Assembly (NCBI GenBank): GCA_036417435.1
Contig: CM070905.1
Location: 24,715,592-24,779,591 of the forward strand
Length of the DNA stretch: 64,000 bases
Source: Inia geoffrensis
Lineage: Eukaryota > Chordata > Mammalia > Artiodactyla > Iniidae
Direction of reading: 5' to 3'
The notes beneath the pieces were generated by a model. That model made no database searches, had not been told where the DNA came from, and saw nothing but the letters and a program-made list of their open reading frames with translations. The position numbers and the translations under genes are program-made. Positions 25,305 through 36,809 of this stretch are shown here, in pieces (positions within the stretch are counted from its first letter, which is position 1; each line of letters starts with the position of its first letter).

Positions 25305-25865
25305 CTGTTGGGCGGAAATGGCATCGCGCCGAGTTTGGGTTGGCGGCTCCTTGATTAGCTGGGAGGCGCCGGCGCGTTCGGCCCGTTTCTAACCGGCGTG
25401 TCTTTGTCTCTCTCCCTGGGGACCGCTGCCGCCCGTGCGGGCCGAAGCCTCGGGAAGCCGTCGCCCCGCAGTGCCGCCGCCCTGCGCCCGGCCGCCCCGG
25501 GGAGCCGCTGCCCTCCCGCGGGCGCCGTCACCACGCGCCAGGCCGCCGCCAGCTGCCGCGCCAAGCTCCGCGGCGGCGCCGCCCGGGAGCGCCAGCACGC
25601 CGCCCGCGGCCTGGGGAAGCCCGCGCCCCAGTGAGCGCCGCCGCCCGGCCGCCGGCGGACGCCGCCGCGCCCGGCACAGCCCATACCTCAAGCCTCGCCC
25701 GTCGCGCCTCTCCTCCCCGTCGGACCCGCCGCACCCGCCGGAGCTCTCGAAGTCCACTCGGGCGTCGGCGATCTCTCTGGGGTCCTCAGCCATCGCAGAC
25801 CTGCCGTCCCCCCCGCGCTTTACCGAACTCTGTCCCACGCAGCCCCTCAGGCGGCCCGTGTGCCT
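25305..25865. promoter_or_regulatory. CpG island promoter
   Basis: This is the only stretch in the window with dense CpG dinucleotides. GC content rises sharply from AT-rich L1 sequence on the left and falls again after about 25.87 kb. Words such as gcgccggcgcg and ggcggacgccgccgcgcccg are typical of unmethylated promoter islands. I see no TATA box. The left edge carries ggcggaaatggcatcgcgcc, with an ETS-like GGAA and a YY1-like ATGGC core. Long open frames in both strands here are a side effect of GC richness. The minus-strand exon described next suggests transcription leftwards from about 25.85 kb, but divergent transcription is possible. Confidence 0.85.
25687..25793 (-). CDS. Candidate first coding exon of a minus-strand gene
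   Basis: An ATG at 25793-25791 has a strong start context (G at -3 and G at +4). It opens an acidic peptide beginning MAEDPREIADARVDFESS and continuing through a glycine-rich, charged stretch. After 107 bases (35 codons plus two bases) comes the splice donor GAG|GTATGG, with the intron starting at 25686, which matches the vertebrate consensus well. The exon lies near the right end of the CpG island, so the island would extend into intron 1, a common arrangement. I do not recognise the protein. Downstream exons should lie at lower coordinates or beyond the window, and none was identified confidently. It could be a non-coding first exon. Confidence 0.42.
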
Positions 25866-26615
25866 TAGGGCTGGCGGGTGGGGAGAAAGGCCTCCCTGCT
25901 AGTCGCTGCTACTTGCTGAGCAGCACTTCCTCATCCCGTCTGCCACAATCCCGGCTTCTCCGAGAATCTTGCCACTGGACGATACCATCCTCTGTCCCTC
26001 CTCGTAATTTGTCAAGTTCCTAGTCAGCTTCTTTCATTATTAGTTCTTAAAAGACTAGCTCCCACATGAGTCTTCACCTCAAATCCCATCATCAGCAAGC
26101 TGGTGACCCGCACTGTCTGGAGTCGTGTGACGCATAACTGTGGTTAAACTTGAACTCCAACCTCCAGTCCACTCCTTGTAGCTTCATCCCCCAATGACCA
26201 TTTCTTCCCTTCGGAATCAGCCCTTGCTCCCACGTTCTAGACTGCCATCCCAGGGCATCAACTGGGTTTGCGCTGAGGCCGGTGCGTCTCCTGGGCTACC
26301 CTTAGTCCATGACTGGGCACAGTCGGGGTATTAGTGAGATGCCGGGACTCCTCTCACGAGCAGCTTGGGCATGGGGGCTCCTCAGCAGCCTGGCTGAAAC
26401 TTTCTTAGAACCCTGCTGCATGCAGTCTAAGGCTCTTCTTGCCCAATCTCCCTCTCCTTTCCTAGGTGCCAGACTTGAATTATGATATGAAGACCCCGCC
26501 CTGCTCCTGATTCCTTTCCTTTGTCCTTCACAGATGTTCCCTCAATAAAACTCTTCTAAGTTGAACCCTGCCTTGGTGTCTGCTTCTAGGAGGACCTGAG
26601 CTAACACATTATCAG
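25866..26615. repeat. Transition region with an LTR-like old repeat at its right end
   Basis: The end has AATAAA at about 26544 and the closing phrase ctgcttctaggaggacctga, as in several mammalian LTR 3' ends. The left part (25.87-26.05 kb) is the island shore. The family is not named, and the boundaries are soft. Confidence 0.35.
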
Positions 26616-28835
26616 ACATTCCACTCTGATTACCATCTTCCTATCCTCCTGGATCCCTTGTTCACTGACAGCTAATTCATTAACCTCATTTTTTTCCAGT
26701 ATTTATCAGCCTATGTTTTGGATTCACTTCCTTTCTTGTCTAGCCTAGATCCCATGATCCATCGCTGTTATCATCCTCCTTGAAATACAGTGTCCTCAGT
26801 AGTCTTGAGCCTCAGTTTCTTCCAGTTTACTTTCCTAGTAAAATCCCCACTCCAGATGAACCTTACCACCTCCTTCCACTGGCCTGACTGGGACAATTGG
26901 ACATTTTCTTTAAGAAAAATCACACAACACAGTCAACTAGTTTTACTTTGAATCAATCTCAAACCTCAAATTGGTGCTATTGTTCCTACTGTAGTCTTAG
27001 TTTCCCACTTCTAAAATGACTGTTTATACCTTTTCAACTCTCCTCAAATTTTCTGATCCCCTCCTCCCTGTTTACTTTAAATTTCCCTTGGAAAATAGAA
27101 GATGTTACATACAAACTTCATCTTCCCAGCACAAGACCCCTCCACCCCCAACCCAGCTAGCTTGGCAACCACCAACTTCCTTTTTGTGACTATGGAGGAA
27201 GTTGCAAAGTCCAGCCCCCCCTCTTGTGCTCTGGATCCCAACCCTTCCTGCCTTTTTTCCTTAGCTTTTCCCTTTTCTTCTGCATTATTAATCTGTGTCT
27301 TGAATGGATCATTCTCATCAGCCTGCAAACATGCTCCAGTGTTCTCCATCTTAACCAAAGCTTCCCTTGTGCACCTTTTCCATCTATTAGCCATTTCTCA
27401 GCTGTCCTTCATAACCAGACTTCTTTATGGAGTTATCCTTATAGATTGTCTTCATTTTCTAATCTTCTATTCACTTTTCAATTCACAGTGTGACTTCCCC
27501 ACCACCACTACTGAAAGTGCCCATTTCAAAGTCACCAGGCACTTCCATATTACCCTGTCCAAAAGGATAACTTTCCTGTCCTCATCTTGACCACTTCCTG
27601 CTTCTTTAAAGATTATCTCTTCATATCCAAGACACTATCCTGTCCGGGTTTTCTTCCTGCTTCACTGTTCCCTCCTAATGTTATGCTCTATCTCCCACCT
27701 AACTTTGAAAAGTTGAGGTTTTTCACCTCCACTGGGTTCCTCTTTTTTTCTATGTGCTTTCCCAGGAGGATCTTTTCCACTTCCATGGATTTAAGTACTG
27801 GCTTTGTGCTAATGAGTTACAAATTTATGTTTCCCACTTTGACCTTTCCTCTAAGTTTTAGACTCACATATCTAATTGCTTGCTTGATATCTTCCTTTGA
27901 ATGACTCAGATCTTTCAAACTTAACATGGCCAAAATCGAATTCCTCATTCTCACCCCAAACCTGTTTACCACATCTTCCCTATTACAGTAAAGAGTACCA
28001 CCATACAACCAATTGCTCAAGCCAGAAACCTACGCATCATCCTAGATTCTTTTCATCTCTCCCCTACATCGGATAGACTGGCATAATATAGCCATTTTGT
28101 CCCCCAAATGTATCTTTAATCTGCCTGCTTCTTTCCATCTTCAATGCCAACACTTACTTCTAATCACTATTTTTTTCTTACCTGTTTATTATGACAGCCA
28201 GCCTACCTGTTTTCTCTGCTTCCACTCTTGACCCATGACCCACTTCAATACATTCTTCATAGAGTTGCAACAGTGACCTTACTCCTAAATTGAATTGAGT
28301 AAATTGTAAGATCAAATCTAAACCCTTTACCTTGACTCACAGAGTTCTGCACAATCTGATCCCTACCTATCTCTCCAAACCTATGTTCCTCTCTTTATTG
28401 TTCACCATGATGTAGCCACACTGGTTCCTCCAACATGCCAAGATCTTTTCTGCACTTCAGGGGCATAGTAAATGCTGTTATCTTTGCTTAAGCTGCTCTC
28501 CTTGGCTATCCTCTCCCCAACCACAACCCTTTAGATAACTTCTTAAATACAACATCTTAAAAAAGGCCTGCCCAGAGCATTGTTTGCAAATAGTCCTCAC
28601 CTCTCTCCTCCTATTTGCTATCTCACTTTTTTGTTTCTTTGAATTCCTTATCTCAATTTGTAATATTATTTATTTGTTTATTTACTTTTTATGTCTGTGT
28701 TTCCCATATTGGAAAGAATGAAAGAGACTGTGTCTGGATGTCTAGGTTCTTCCACGTTGTATTCTTAGCCCCTAGCACAATACCTAGCACATATTAGTTG
28801 AACAATAAATATCTGTTAAAGGAATAAATGAACAC
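26616..28835 (+). repeat. Long L2 LINE copy (about 2.2 kb)
   Basis: This copy follows L2 ORF2 nucleotide text for more than 2 kb. Landmarks are caaacttaacatggccaaaa, catcctagattcttttcatc, gtagccacactggttcctcc and the terminus cctagcacaatacctagcac with caataaatatctgttaaagg. Frameshifts and stops are frequent. The 162-codon open frame at 27102-27590 is an accident inside it. Confidence 0.8.
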
Positions 28836-28839
28836 ATTT

Positions 28840-31310
28840 GCTCATTTTTCTGTTGGGAGTTCACTTTTTATTGATTTGTAAGAACTCTTTATACATTAAA
28901 ACCACTAACCACTAATAATTTGTTTATTCCATTTGTTGCAGATATTTTGCCCCTTGTCATATATGTGCCAATTTAATTCATGGTGTCTTTGATATATAGA
29001 AATATTACATTTTTTATTTAGATGAATCTGTCTTTTCTTTCATGATTTCTACTTTTGGTGATATGTTTGAAAAACTCTTCTTCCAGCTCAATGTTATATA
29101 AATAGTTGTCTATATTTTTTTATTTTAATTTTTTTAGATTTAAATCTTTACTCCAAATGGAATTTACTTTTGATATAGATGTGATTAAGGCTCTAAATAT
29201 TTATTTAGTTGCTGCATCATCACTTATTGAAAAAGCCCTCTTCCACTGTTTTAAAAATTCCACATTTATCAAAAATTAAATTCTTACATGTACTTGGAGT
29301 GGTTTCTGGATTTATTAGTTATTTGTTTATTTGTTTTGTTTTGTTTTGGTATCCTCTATTCCTGAACCATGTTGTTTTAATTATTGTCATTTTATAATTT
29401 GCTTTATTGTGTGATTAACTTTTTTATGGGGTAAACATTACTCTTCTTTTTCAAAACGTTTTCAGCTATATATGTGCATTTATTCTCCCAGGTAAACTTT
29501 AGTTATAGTTTGGCCAGTTTCCAAAAGAAATTGGCATTTTGTTTAGAATTGCTTTAACATTATAGACTAATTGGGGGAAAATTGCCATCTTTGTAATAAT
29601 AATTTTCCCATTCAGGAACTTGTCGCATGTCAAGGTTATTGAAGGCTTCCTATATATTTTTCAGTAATTTTGTAGGTCCTGCATATTTCTTGTTAATTAT
29701 ATTATCAGATATTTTATATCTTTGCTGGGATCATTTTCACATTATGTTTTATAACTGGTTGCTCCTTGTTGGGTCAAGCTACTGACTTCTGTAATTGGTA
29801 ACTTTTCTGAACTCTTTCATTAATTTTTCTAGGTGATTCTCTTCTAAGTAGACAATCATTTGAAGTATAATTAATAGTAATTTTCTCTCTTTCTTTACAA
29901 TATTAATACCTCATATGTTAAATATATGATGGTATTAATTTTGTTCTTATTCCTGACTTTTTAGGAATACCAGTAATATTTCACCAGCTTTTAATATTAG
30001 CTGTTGGATTGAAATAGAGTTCTTTACCAGGCTAAAGAAGTGGTCTCCTTGTTCAGGTACACTAAGCATTTTATTAAAAGTTGTTGTTGAATTATATTAA
30101 ACATATTCTGGGCACTAGAGAAGATCATGTGGCCTATTTTTATAATAAATTATATTACTAGATATCTCAATATTGGATTTTTTTCTGCATGAGATGTATC
30201 CTATTTCATCATGGGTTTTTTTGTTTTCTTTTTCCTCTTTTAGTACAATCATGTTGAATTCAGTTCCTTACATTTTATTTAGGATAATTGCATTTATATT
30301 CATGAATAAGATTGGACTATAGTTTTACATTTTTAAATTCTATCTTAACAGCTTCAAAAAAATGTTGTTCTGCACCCTAGATTAGAGTGTAGGAATTGCC
30401 TGTTCTTTGAAGGTTTGGAGAAACTCACCCATAGCACAGTTTAGGCCCCAAGCTTTTTTCAGGGTAAGTGAGTGGAAGATAATTATCTGAAAAAATTTAA
30501 ATTTTCTTCTATGGTTTTGGCTTAGACAGGTTAACTACTATTTCTTGAGCATCAATTTAAAAAAATAGCAGTTTTAAAGAAAATCATGCATTTTCATAGA
30601 ATTTAAAAATTTGGGGCTTCCCTAGTGGCACAGTGGTTGAGAGTCCGCCTGCTGATGCAGAGGACACGGGTTCGTGCCCCGGTCCAGGAAGATCCCACCT
30701 GCCGCAGAGCGGCTGGGCCCATGAGCCATGGCCACTTGGTCTGCGCATCTGGAGCCTGTGCTCCATGGCAGGAGAGGCCACAACAGTGAGAGGCCCACAT
30801 ACCGCCAAAAAAAAAAAAAAAAAAAAGAAAAAATTTGTTAGCAGTCCTCAACATATAATCTTATAATTGGAAATATTTTTCTCTATACCTCTTTTTTCAC
30901 TTCTAATCTTTTTAGTTGCATTTTTCTTTCTTTTACTGGACTTAGTAGTCTTCTAAAGGAACCAACATTTAACTATTTTTTTCTGTTTTGTACATCATTA
31001 ATATAACTTTTAATCGTTTAAAATTCCTTCTTTATTCTTTTCTTAAGTTTGTTTTGTGTTTTCTGAATATTTCTTTGTAATTAATGATTTAGTTCATTGA
31101 TTTTTACTTCTTTCTTATTTAATAATAGGACACATAAGGCTATACATTTACCTCTGAGCACAATTTTGACTGCATCTCCAAAGTTTTTGTATGTAGTCTC
31201 TTAATTGTTGCTGTTTTTAAAATAATGGATTATAATTGCTGTTTTTATTTCATTTTGACTGGTGTTATTTAGAGTAGTGTTGTGAGGTTTTTTTCCTTGT
31301 TAATTCTGAT
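28840..31310 (-). repeat. Old L1 (L1M/HAL1-like) body, antisense, split by a SINE
   Basis: The T-rich strand follows the complement of L1 ORF2: aaaattgccatctttgtaat and tttcccattcaggaacttg near 29.57-29.63 kb. It continues in the same orientation on both sides of the CHR-2 at 30.6-30.8 kb, so the SINE landed in an existing L1. No intact frame remains. Confidence 0.65.
30605..30837 (+). mobile_element. CHR-2 SINE inserted in an old L1
   Basis: Sense copy from gggcttccctagtggcacag to a poly(A) at about 30807-30826. The duplication aaaaatttg lies at 30605-30613 and 30829-30837. The tRNA-related head is followed by the long CHR-2 body (gagaggccacaacagtgaga). Confidence 0.93.
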
Positions 31311-31765
31311 TTCTTTTTAATAAAGAATAAATTTATTAATATTTATGTTGCTATTTTAATAAAGAGGTAATTTTGATTGGAAAAAGTGAAATTATCTGTG
31401 AAGTTGAATTATCTCAAGTTATATGCAAGCATTATCTAGAGTTCCTCATTATGAGATCCTATCAATAGTGCTGACTAGTGGTGACTATACTACTTACTGA
31501 CAACAGGGATTTGGTATACCATTAGTGTCAATAATTTACTGGAATTGTGATTTCTATATAATATCCTAGTTACTCATGTAAAAGGCATAAAAAGGACTTT
31601 AATACTGTTTACAGCTTCAAAAATCCTCAGGTAATATGGAACTTAAATGATCAACTAATAATTAGAAAAACTCATTATCAAAGTTTATGAAATCCAGAAG
31701 GATTTGAAAATTGTGAACAGGGAGTTTGAAAATTTTGGCCTTGGGACAAGTTTTCTTTTATATTT
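31311..31765. other. Unique AT-rich sequence
   Basis: No repeat or exon landmark recognised. Confidence 0.35.
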
Positions 31766-31769
31766 GGAA

Positions 31770-32040
31770 AGATTCATTTTAAAAATATTTATTTTTATAC
31801 TTACAAATGTAATTCATGTACCTAAATAAAATTAAAATTACCTATAAGCTATCAAGCAGTAAAAAAAGCACTGTTAACATTTTGTTGTACTTCCTTCTAG
31901 GACTGTTTCTGTACATCTCTTTTTTCTTTCTTTCTTTCTTTTTTGGTGGGGGGAGGGACTCATGTTCTTTTGCATCTTGGTTTTGCTTTTTTACTTATTA
32001 TTTGTTAGCATTTCCCTATGACATAAGGAAGTAGTGATGG
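31770..32040 (-). repeat. Old L1 (L1M-type) 3' UTR fragment, antisense
   Basis: tagcatttccctatgacata and tgcatcttggttttgctttt resemble the antisense L1M 3' UTR, interrupted by a T/C-rich run at 31920-31945. Confidence 0.5.
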
Positions 32041-33875
32041 TTGGGAATTAATTTATTTCAGTATTAGTAGCATAAGGATTGGGTTCTTCCTGCTGTGGTT
32101 TCTACTGCCCAGACTACTTGCTTTCCAAGCCTTGTTCTTGAAGACTTCCCTGATAATCTTCCATTTAATTATTTTATTTCTGTCACTTGCACTCAAGAAC
32201 TCTGGCTGTTATAGTGATTTTGTTTTATTTGATTCATAGCATTTTCAGAATGCCAAGAGATATATTATGCATGTGTGTACAGGTGTATGCTTGAGCACAC
32301 ACACACCTAGGCATACACACACCCATACAAGTTTGGAAAATGTCACCTACTTTATTTGCCTACTTGAAGATTCACAGTCCACATTCTTACATTAAAGGCT
32401 CTGAGAAGCTCTGCATTAAAGAAAAAATTTGCTTTAAAATATGTATTTCAAACATTTCATTACAGAATACTGTACTTTTTCCTGATAAAACAGGTAATAT
32501 TTTTTTATAAAATTTCATGAAACACTGATTTTGTTTCTTAGCTTAGCAACAGCTTGGTGGCCCTTCCTCTTGGTTTCCACACATCAGTATTAGTTGAACT
32601 AATACTGATTTAGCATACTGAATAAGTTTATTTTCTGGTGTCTTGTCTTGTGTGCTGACCAGTTAGTCCCAGCAAGGCCTAAGGATCTGATCTCAGGATT
32701 GCCCTCAGACCCAGGTAAGAGAGGCCCTTGCTTTGGGCCCCACGCTTTGCAGAGCCCTGCTCTGGCTCTCTTTCGGTCACTCTTGAAGAGTCTGTGGATC
32801 TGAGGGAATATGCCCACCTAGACCCTGAGCACTCTTCTTTAGACTGCATTCTGGGTGCCTGGGATCCAGCATTCTCAATCCAAACAACCTCACCTTCTAG
32901 AGCATCTTCTGGTCCATCCTATCCTGCCAGTTGAGTACCTTAGTCCTGAAGCGTGGCCAAAGGATGGCTATTTGCAGGGGTGTGATACAGCTTGGTTCTG
33001 CAGGCTGGGGAGTCCACATAGTTGCATGTGAGGCCCCTCACAGTGTGGGATGCAGCTGGGGTATGGGATGAGGGCCAATTATGATTAGGCCACTATGTTC
33101 CAGTATGGGACACTGAGGAATCCAAGGATTCTTAACTTGAATGCGGCCTTCCAGGAAATTATGAAGGTATATATGTTATCACAGAACAATAGAACTCATT
33201 TAATAGTTTGTTGGCTTGGTTTGTAACTTTGAAAATACTTGCATGTATGACACATAAGCCTCTACTTTTCTCTTGTTCTGGCCCCTGTGAATATTAGGGG
33301 TGAGATTGGCGCTCAGAGGGCTAGAAGCAAAAGTTACAGTCCTGGGGGCAGTGGCACATTGGAAAGTCTTGGGGCCTCGGAGGAAGGTGGCTGTAGGGGG
33401 CCACTTGGGTGATAGAGCCCTGGATGTCATGAGATAGGTAGACGGATGATAGATAGATAGATAGGAAGAACTCTAGGGCCTCACGGAGCCCAAAAGCTTG
33501 GCATGAAGCGCCAGGGCCTTCTGTATTTGAATGAACCACAAACTGGATGATGAGTATCTTAGCAGTGATCATGGGTCACAGTGGACTAAAGAGGAGAGGC
33601 CCTTTTACTCCAAGTCCTAGGCATTCCAGAGGCCTTCAGAATTCTGTACTCTAACAGTCTTGCAAAAACATGACTGACTTCGATATTTCCTCCCCACACA
33701 CTGGTGAGTGGGAAGTTCAGAATCAGATTTAATTTTACTTAGAAAATTAAATAATAGCACATCTCTTATACCTGAGTGAGGTGGTATGAGTCACACGATT
33801 GCAATAAGTGCAAAATGGTGCAGAAAGCAGCACAGAATGTCTTGGAAGAGTAAAACAGAGGGACCTCCTTTGGTC
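32041..33875. other. Mostly unique sequence with simple repeats
   Basis: A (CA)n tract lies at 32296-32326 and a short (GATA)n at about 33446-33463. GC is higher at 32.64-33.1 kb, but I saw no convincing exon. Confidence 0.4.
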
Positions 33876-33879
33876 TGGA

Positions 33880-34690
33880 AGTTCAGATTAAGTTTTTGGA
33901 AGAAGTAACATTTAGCTGAGGGACAGACAAAGAGCACAGTTTTCAGGGACAGCGTTCAAGGGTGTAAAAAAGGGCACTGCAAGCAGGAGGGAAGACTGTA
34001 TGGGGAGGTTGGAAGTGGGGGAGCACATGATGAATTGGAACTGAATACAGGTCTGTGTGGTATGGGAGTTGAAAGCAAGATGCACAGTGTGGCCAGATAA
34101 GACAAGAGAGGAATACAGAGGCCTGATCACACAAGGGCTCTGTAAACCATGCTGTGAATTTCAGGAAAACAACAGACATGGTTTCTACCTTCAATGAACT
34201 CATGGTCTAGAGGAGAAAAAAGTCTAGTAAAACGATAATTAAACACAAAGAGGTAAGTGCTACACTAAAGATGTGCTCACTGTTATCTGGGATCCTGGGA
34301 AAAGGAGCAACTTAATTATTGCTGAGTGGATCAGAGCAGGATTTTTCAAGGACTTGAGTGCTTGAGTTGAAACTGCAGGTTTGAGTGGGAGTTTTCCGGT
34401 AAACAAAGAAATGTGAAAGAAAGAGAAAGGGAAAGGGAACAGCAAGGGTAAAGACGTGGGGGTTAGAAGTCATTCACATGGATGGAAGTAGGGTGCATGC
34501 TTTGTTAAGAGCTTGGATGTTTTCCTCTGGATGATAGCAAGTCTTTAAAGACTTATGAGTTAGGACATGGCATGATTAGAAAGATCATTCCAAGGACAAT
34601 GCAGAAGATGAGTTTGAGGGATGTGAAACTGGTGCAGGAGGACATGGTAAAAATTTATTGCCATAATACAGGTGAGAAGCAGAGTTCCTG
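33880..34690 (-). repeat. L2 LINE, antisense
   Basis: ttagaaagatcattccaagg, gaagatgagtttgagggatg and ccataatacaggtgagaag are the complement of L2 ORF2 words found in sense at 13.3 kb (ctgcaataatctgttaactg). Confidence 0.7.
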
Positions 34691-34926
34691 AAAGAGTTGG
34701 TAGTGGGGGTAAGGAGAAGATCAGAGGATGTTTTGGAAATGGAAGGAACCAACTGGTTTTCCCAGATCTTTGTGCCTTACTCTCACCTTGGCTTCAGACA
34801 ACCAGTATATTAAAAATGGGCCAATCTTGGAAAGAAAGGAGTCTGATGACCCAATTACAGTAATGCATCAACGACTGATAACAGCTAGATGTCCTTTCTC
34901 AGAGGACTTTGAATTTAAAATTATAC

Positions 34927-35068
34927 GTCTGGGAGTTCCCTGGCGGTCATCTAGTGGTTAGGATCCGGCATTTTCCCTGCCAAGGCTGGGTTCAGTATCT
35001 GGTCGGGGAACTGAGATCCTGAAAGCTGCTCAGAGTGGCAAAAAAAAAAAAAAAAAAAAAAAAGTCTG
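34927..35068 (+). mobile_element. CHR-1-type SINE, left half of a stacked insertion
   Basis: The body runs from ggagttccctggcggtcatc to a poly(A) of about 24 bases ending at 35063. Five-base copies of gtctg flank it at 34927-34931 and 35064-35068. The L1 3' end follows immediately, with a third gtctg beyond it. Confidence 0.85.
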
Positions 35069-35187
35069 AAAAAGAATGAATAATGAATATATATAAAAAT
35101 ATAACTGAATCACTTTGCTGTACACCTGAAGGTAACACAACATTGTAAATCAACTATACTCCAATAAAATTTTTTTTTAAATGTCTG
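35069..35187 (+). mobile_element. L1 3' end, right half of a stacked insertion
   Basis: About 110 bases of L1 3' end: gaatcactttgctgtacacc, acaacattgtaaatcaacta and ccaataaaa, followed by a short T/A tail. The word gtctgg reappears at 35183-35188. Confidence 0.88.
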
Positions 35188-35295
35188 GAATGGGCAATGA
35201 ATGTGGAATGATGGAATTTAGATGCTTTGGACCTTGGTAGGGAGGTATTTACTGGGTGGGAAAAGGAAACAGAATCTCATTGCTCCTCTTAACAT

Positions 35296-35520
35296 CAGTG
35301 GTTTTCAACTGGAGGCAATTTTGCCCTCTCAGCAGACATTTGGCTGTCTGGAGACATTTTTGGTTGTCACAACTTGGGGTAGGAGTGCTAAGGGTTAGAG
35401 ATAAGGTATAGATGCTGCTAAACTTCCTGTAATGCACAGAAAAGTTCCCCTCCCTGCTCCTAAGACAAAAAATTATCCAGCTTAATAAATAGGCAATATT
35501 GCCAGGGTTGAGAAACCCTG
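35296..35520 (+). mobile_element. MER5A-type hAT-Charlie DNA transposon (non-autonomous)
   Basis: It begins cagtggttttcaactgg and ends gggttgagaaaccctg, which are the inverted termini of MER5A. The interior tttggctgtctggagacatt and atccagcttaataaa match the family order. It explains part of a 159-codon minus-strand open frame that is not a gene. Confidence 0.88.
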
Positions 35521-36130
35521 CCTTAAACCATGACATGAGTGGCTCTATATTGAGACTTGCCCTATCTCTAAGAGTTACATAATTATTAGATTGAACAATC
35601 ATGACTTGAGGGATGAAACCATAAAGTGACTTCTTGTCTTTAAACTCTTCCTTTAAAATGGTCTGTGGGACTTGTCCTGGCCCCGACCTTGGATGAAAAC
35701 GGGCCGATCTCATGAATTTTCTGGTCACCGTTATACAATGAAAAATGTCCTTTATTCATTTTAAACCACAGAGCACATTCTCAGCTCAGTAATTAAAATG
35801 TCTAGTCCCTTGTAATAATCAAAACTCCAAGCTCGACTTAAGAGGACAACGGTGTGGCAAGCTTCTTTCCGCTTTCCTGGTAGTGGTCCTACCCCTCTCC
35901 TAGCTTGTCCAACCTTGGGGTTGGAGCATAGGGTGGAGAAAGGGAATGGGGCCGGGACAGTTCTTAGTGAGCTGATAGTGTTGTGAGTTGGTGTGGAACT
36001 CGCTGGAGTGCCTGGCAAGCGTTTACAGCTGATTCTAGCTCCTTGGAGATTTGCAGGGGACCTCTCACCTGGAATTCCCTTCTGTAAGTTATGCACTTTC
36101 CTCTAGCTCAGGGCTTCTTGAAAAATCATC
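35521..36130. other. Unique sequence, nothing recognised
   Basis: A 111-codon minus frame here has no motif. Confidence 0.35.
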
Positions 36131-36136
36131 AGTGGT

Positions 36137-36348
36137 GGGACTTCCCTGGTAGTGCAGTGGTTGAGAGTCTGCCTGCCGATGCAGGGGACACGGGTTCGTG
36201 CCTCGGTCCGGGAAGATCCCACATGCCGTGGAGCGGCTGGGCCCGTGAGCCATGGCCGCTGAGCCTGCACGTCCGGAGCCTGTGCTCCGCAACGGGAGAG
36301 GCCACAACAGTGAGAGGCCCGCGTACTGCAAAAAAAAAAAAAAAAAAA
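36137..36348 (+). mobile_element. CHR-2 SINE
   Basis: Nearly full-length sense copy with gggacttccctggtagtgca at its head and a 19-base poly(A) at 36330-36348. I could not find a clear target-site duplication. Confidence 0.92.
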
Positions 36349-36805
36349 GAATTGCTAATAAAATGAAATGGAAAGAAAAGATATACAAAATATAAACCCG
36401 CATTTTAAATAATCACATTCTACAACAGAAAATTACTCTGTCAAACTGCTCTAAAATTTTCCTAAGGCTTATTCTCAATTTCTGTCCTTTTTCAACATTG
36501 TAGACTGGTCACAGTCTGTGCACAAGCACCAGTCCTGACCTTGCTCATTGAGCACTGATCTAGCTCACTGTTTGCTCCTTCCCTCATGCCTGGGAGATGT
36601 TGACGTTTGGCTTCTTTCTTCTGAGTCCTGTCGCCCCTTAGGCTGCCTGAATATCCTTTCTCTCTCACTTGCGTTGCCCACATCATTTGGTCAATGGAAA
36701 ACACTAGGCATCCTTTGCTCTGACTTGGTCTTGGAGCACAGACTGCCCAGTGGGGCTGCTTCCTCTGGCTCACCTCACAGCTGCTAGCCCACAGGTATTC
36801 CCCAG
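36349..36805. other. Unique sequence, nothing recognised
   Basis: Overlapping frames on both strands near 36.5-36.8 kb lack motifs. Confidence 0.35.
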
Positions 36806-36809
36806 GTGG

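Noticed and set aside
25355..26023. Several overlapping 68-155 codon open frames on both strands across the CpG island
   Set aside because: GC-rich DNA lacks stop codons by composition. Only the minus-strand ATG with a splice donor at 25687-25793 was kept.
27102..27590. 162-codon plus-strand open frame, seemingly hydrophobic
   Set aside because: It lies inside a decayed L2 copy in C/T-rich sequence, and the frame is not that of L2 ORF2.
35249..35728. 159-codon minus-strand open frame
   Set aside because: Much of it is a MER5A DNA transposon (35296-35520) read in antisense. No protein motif.
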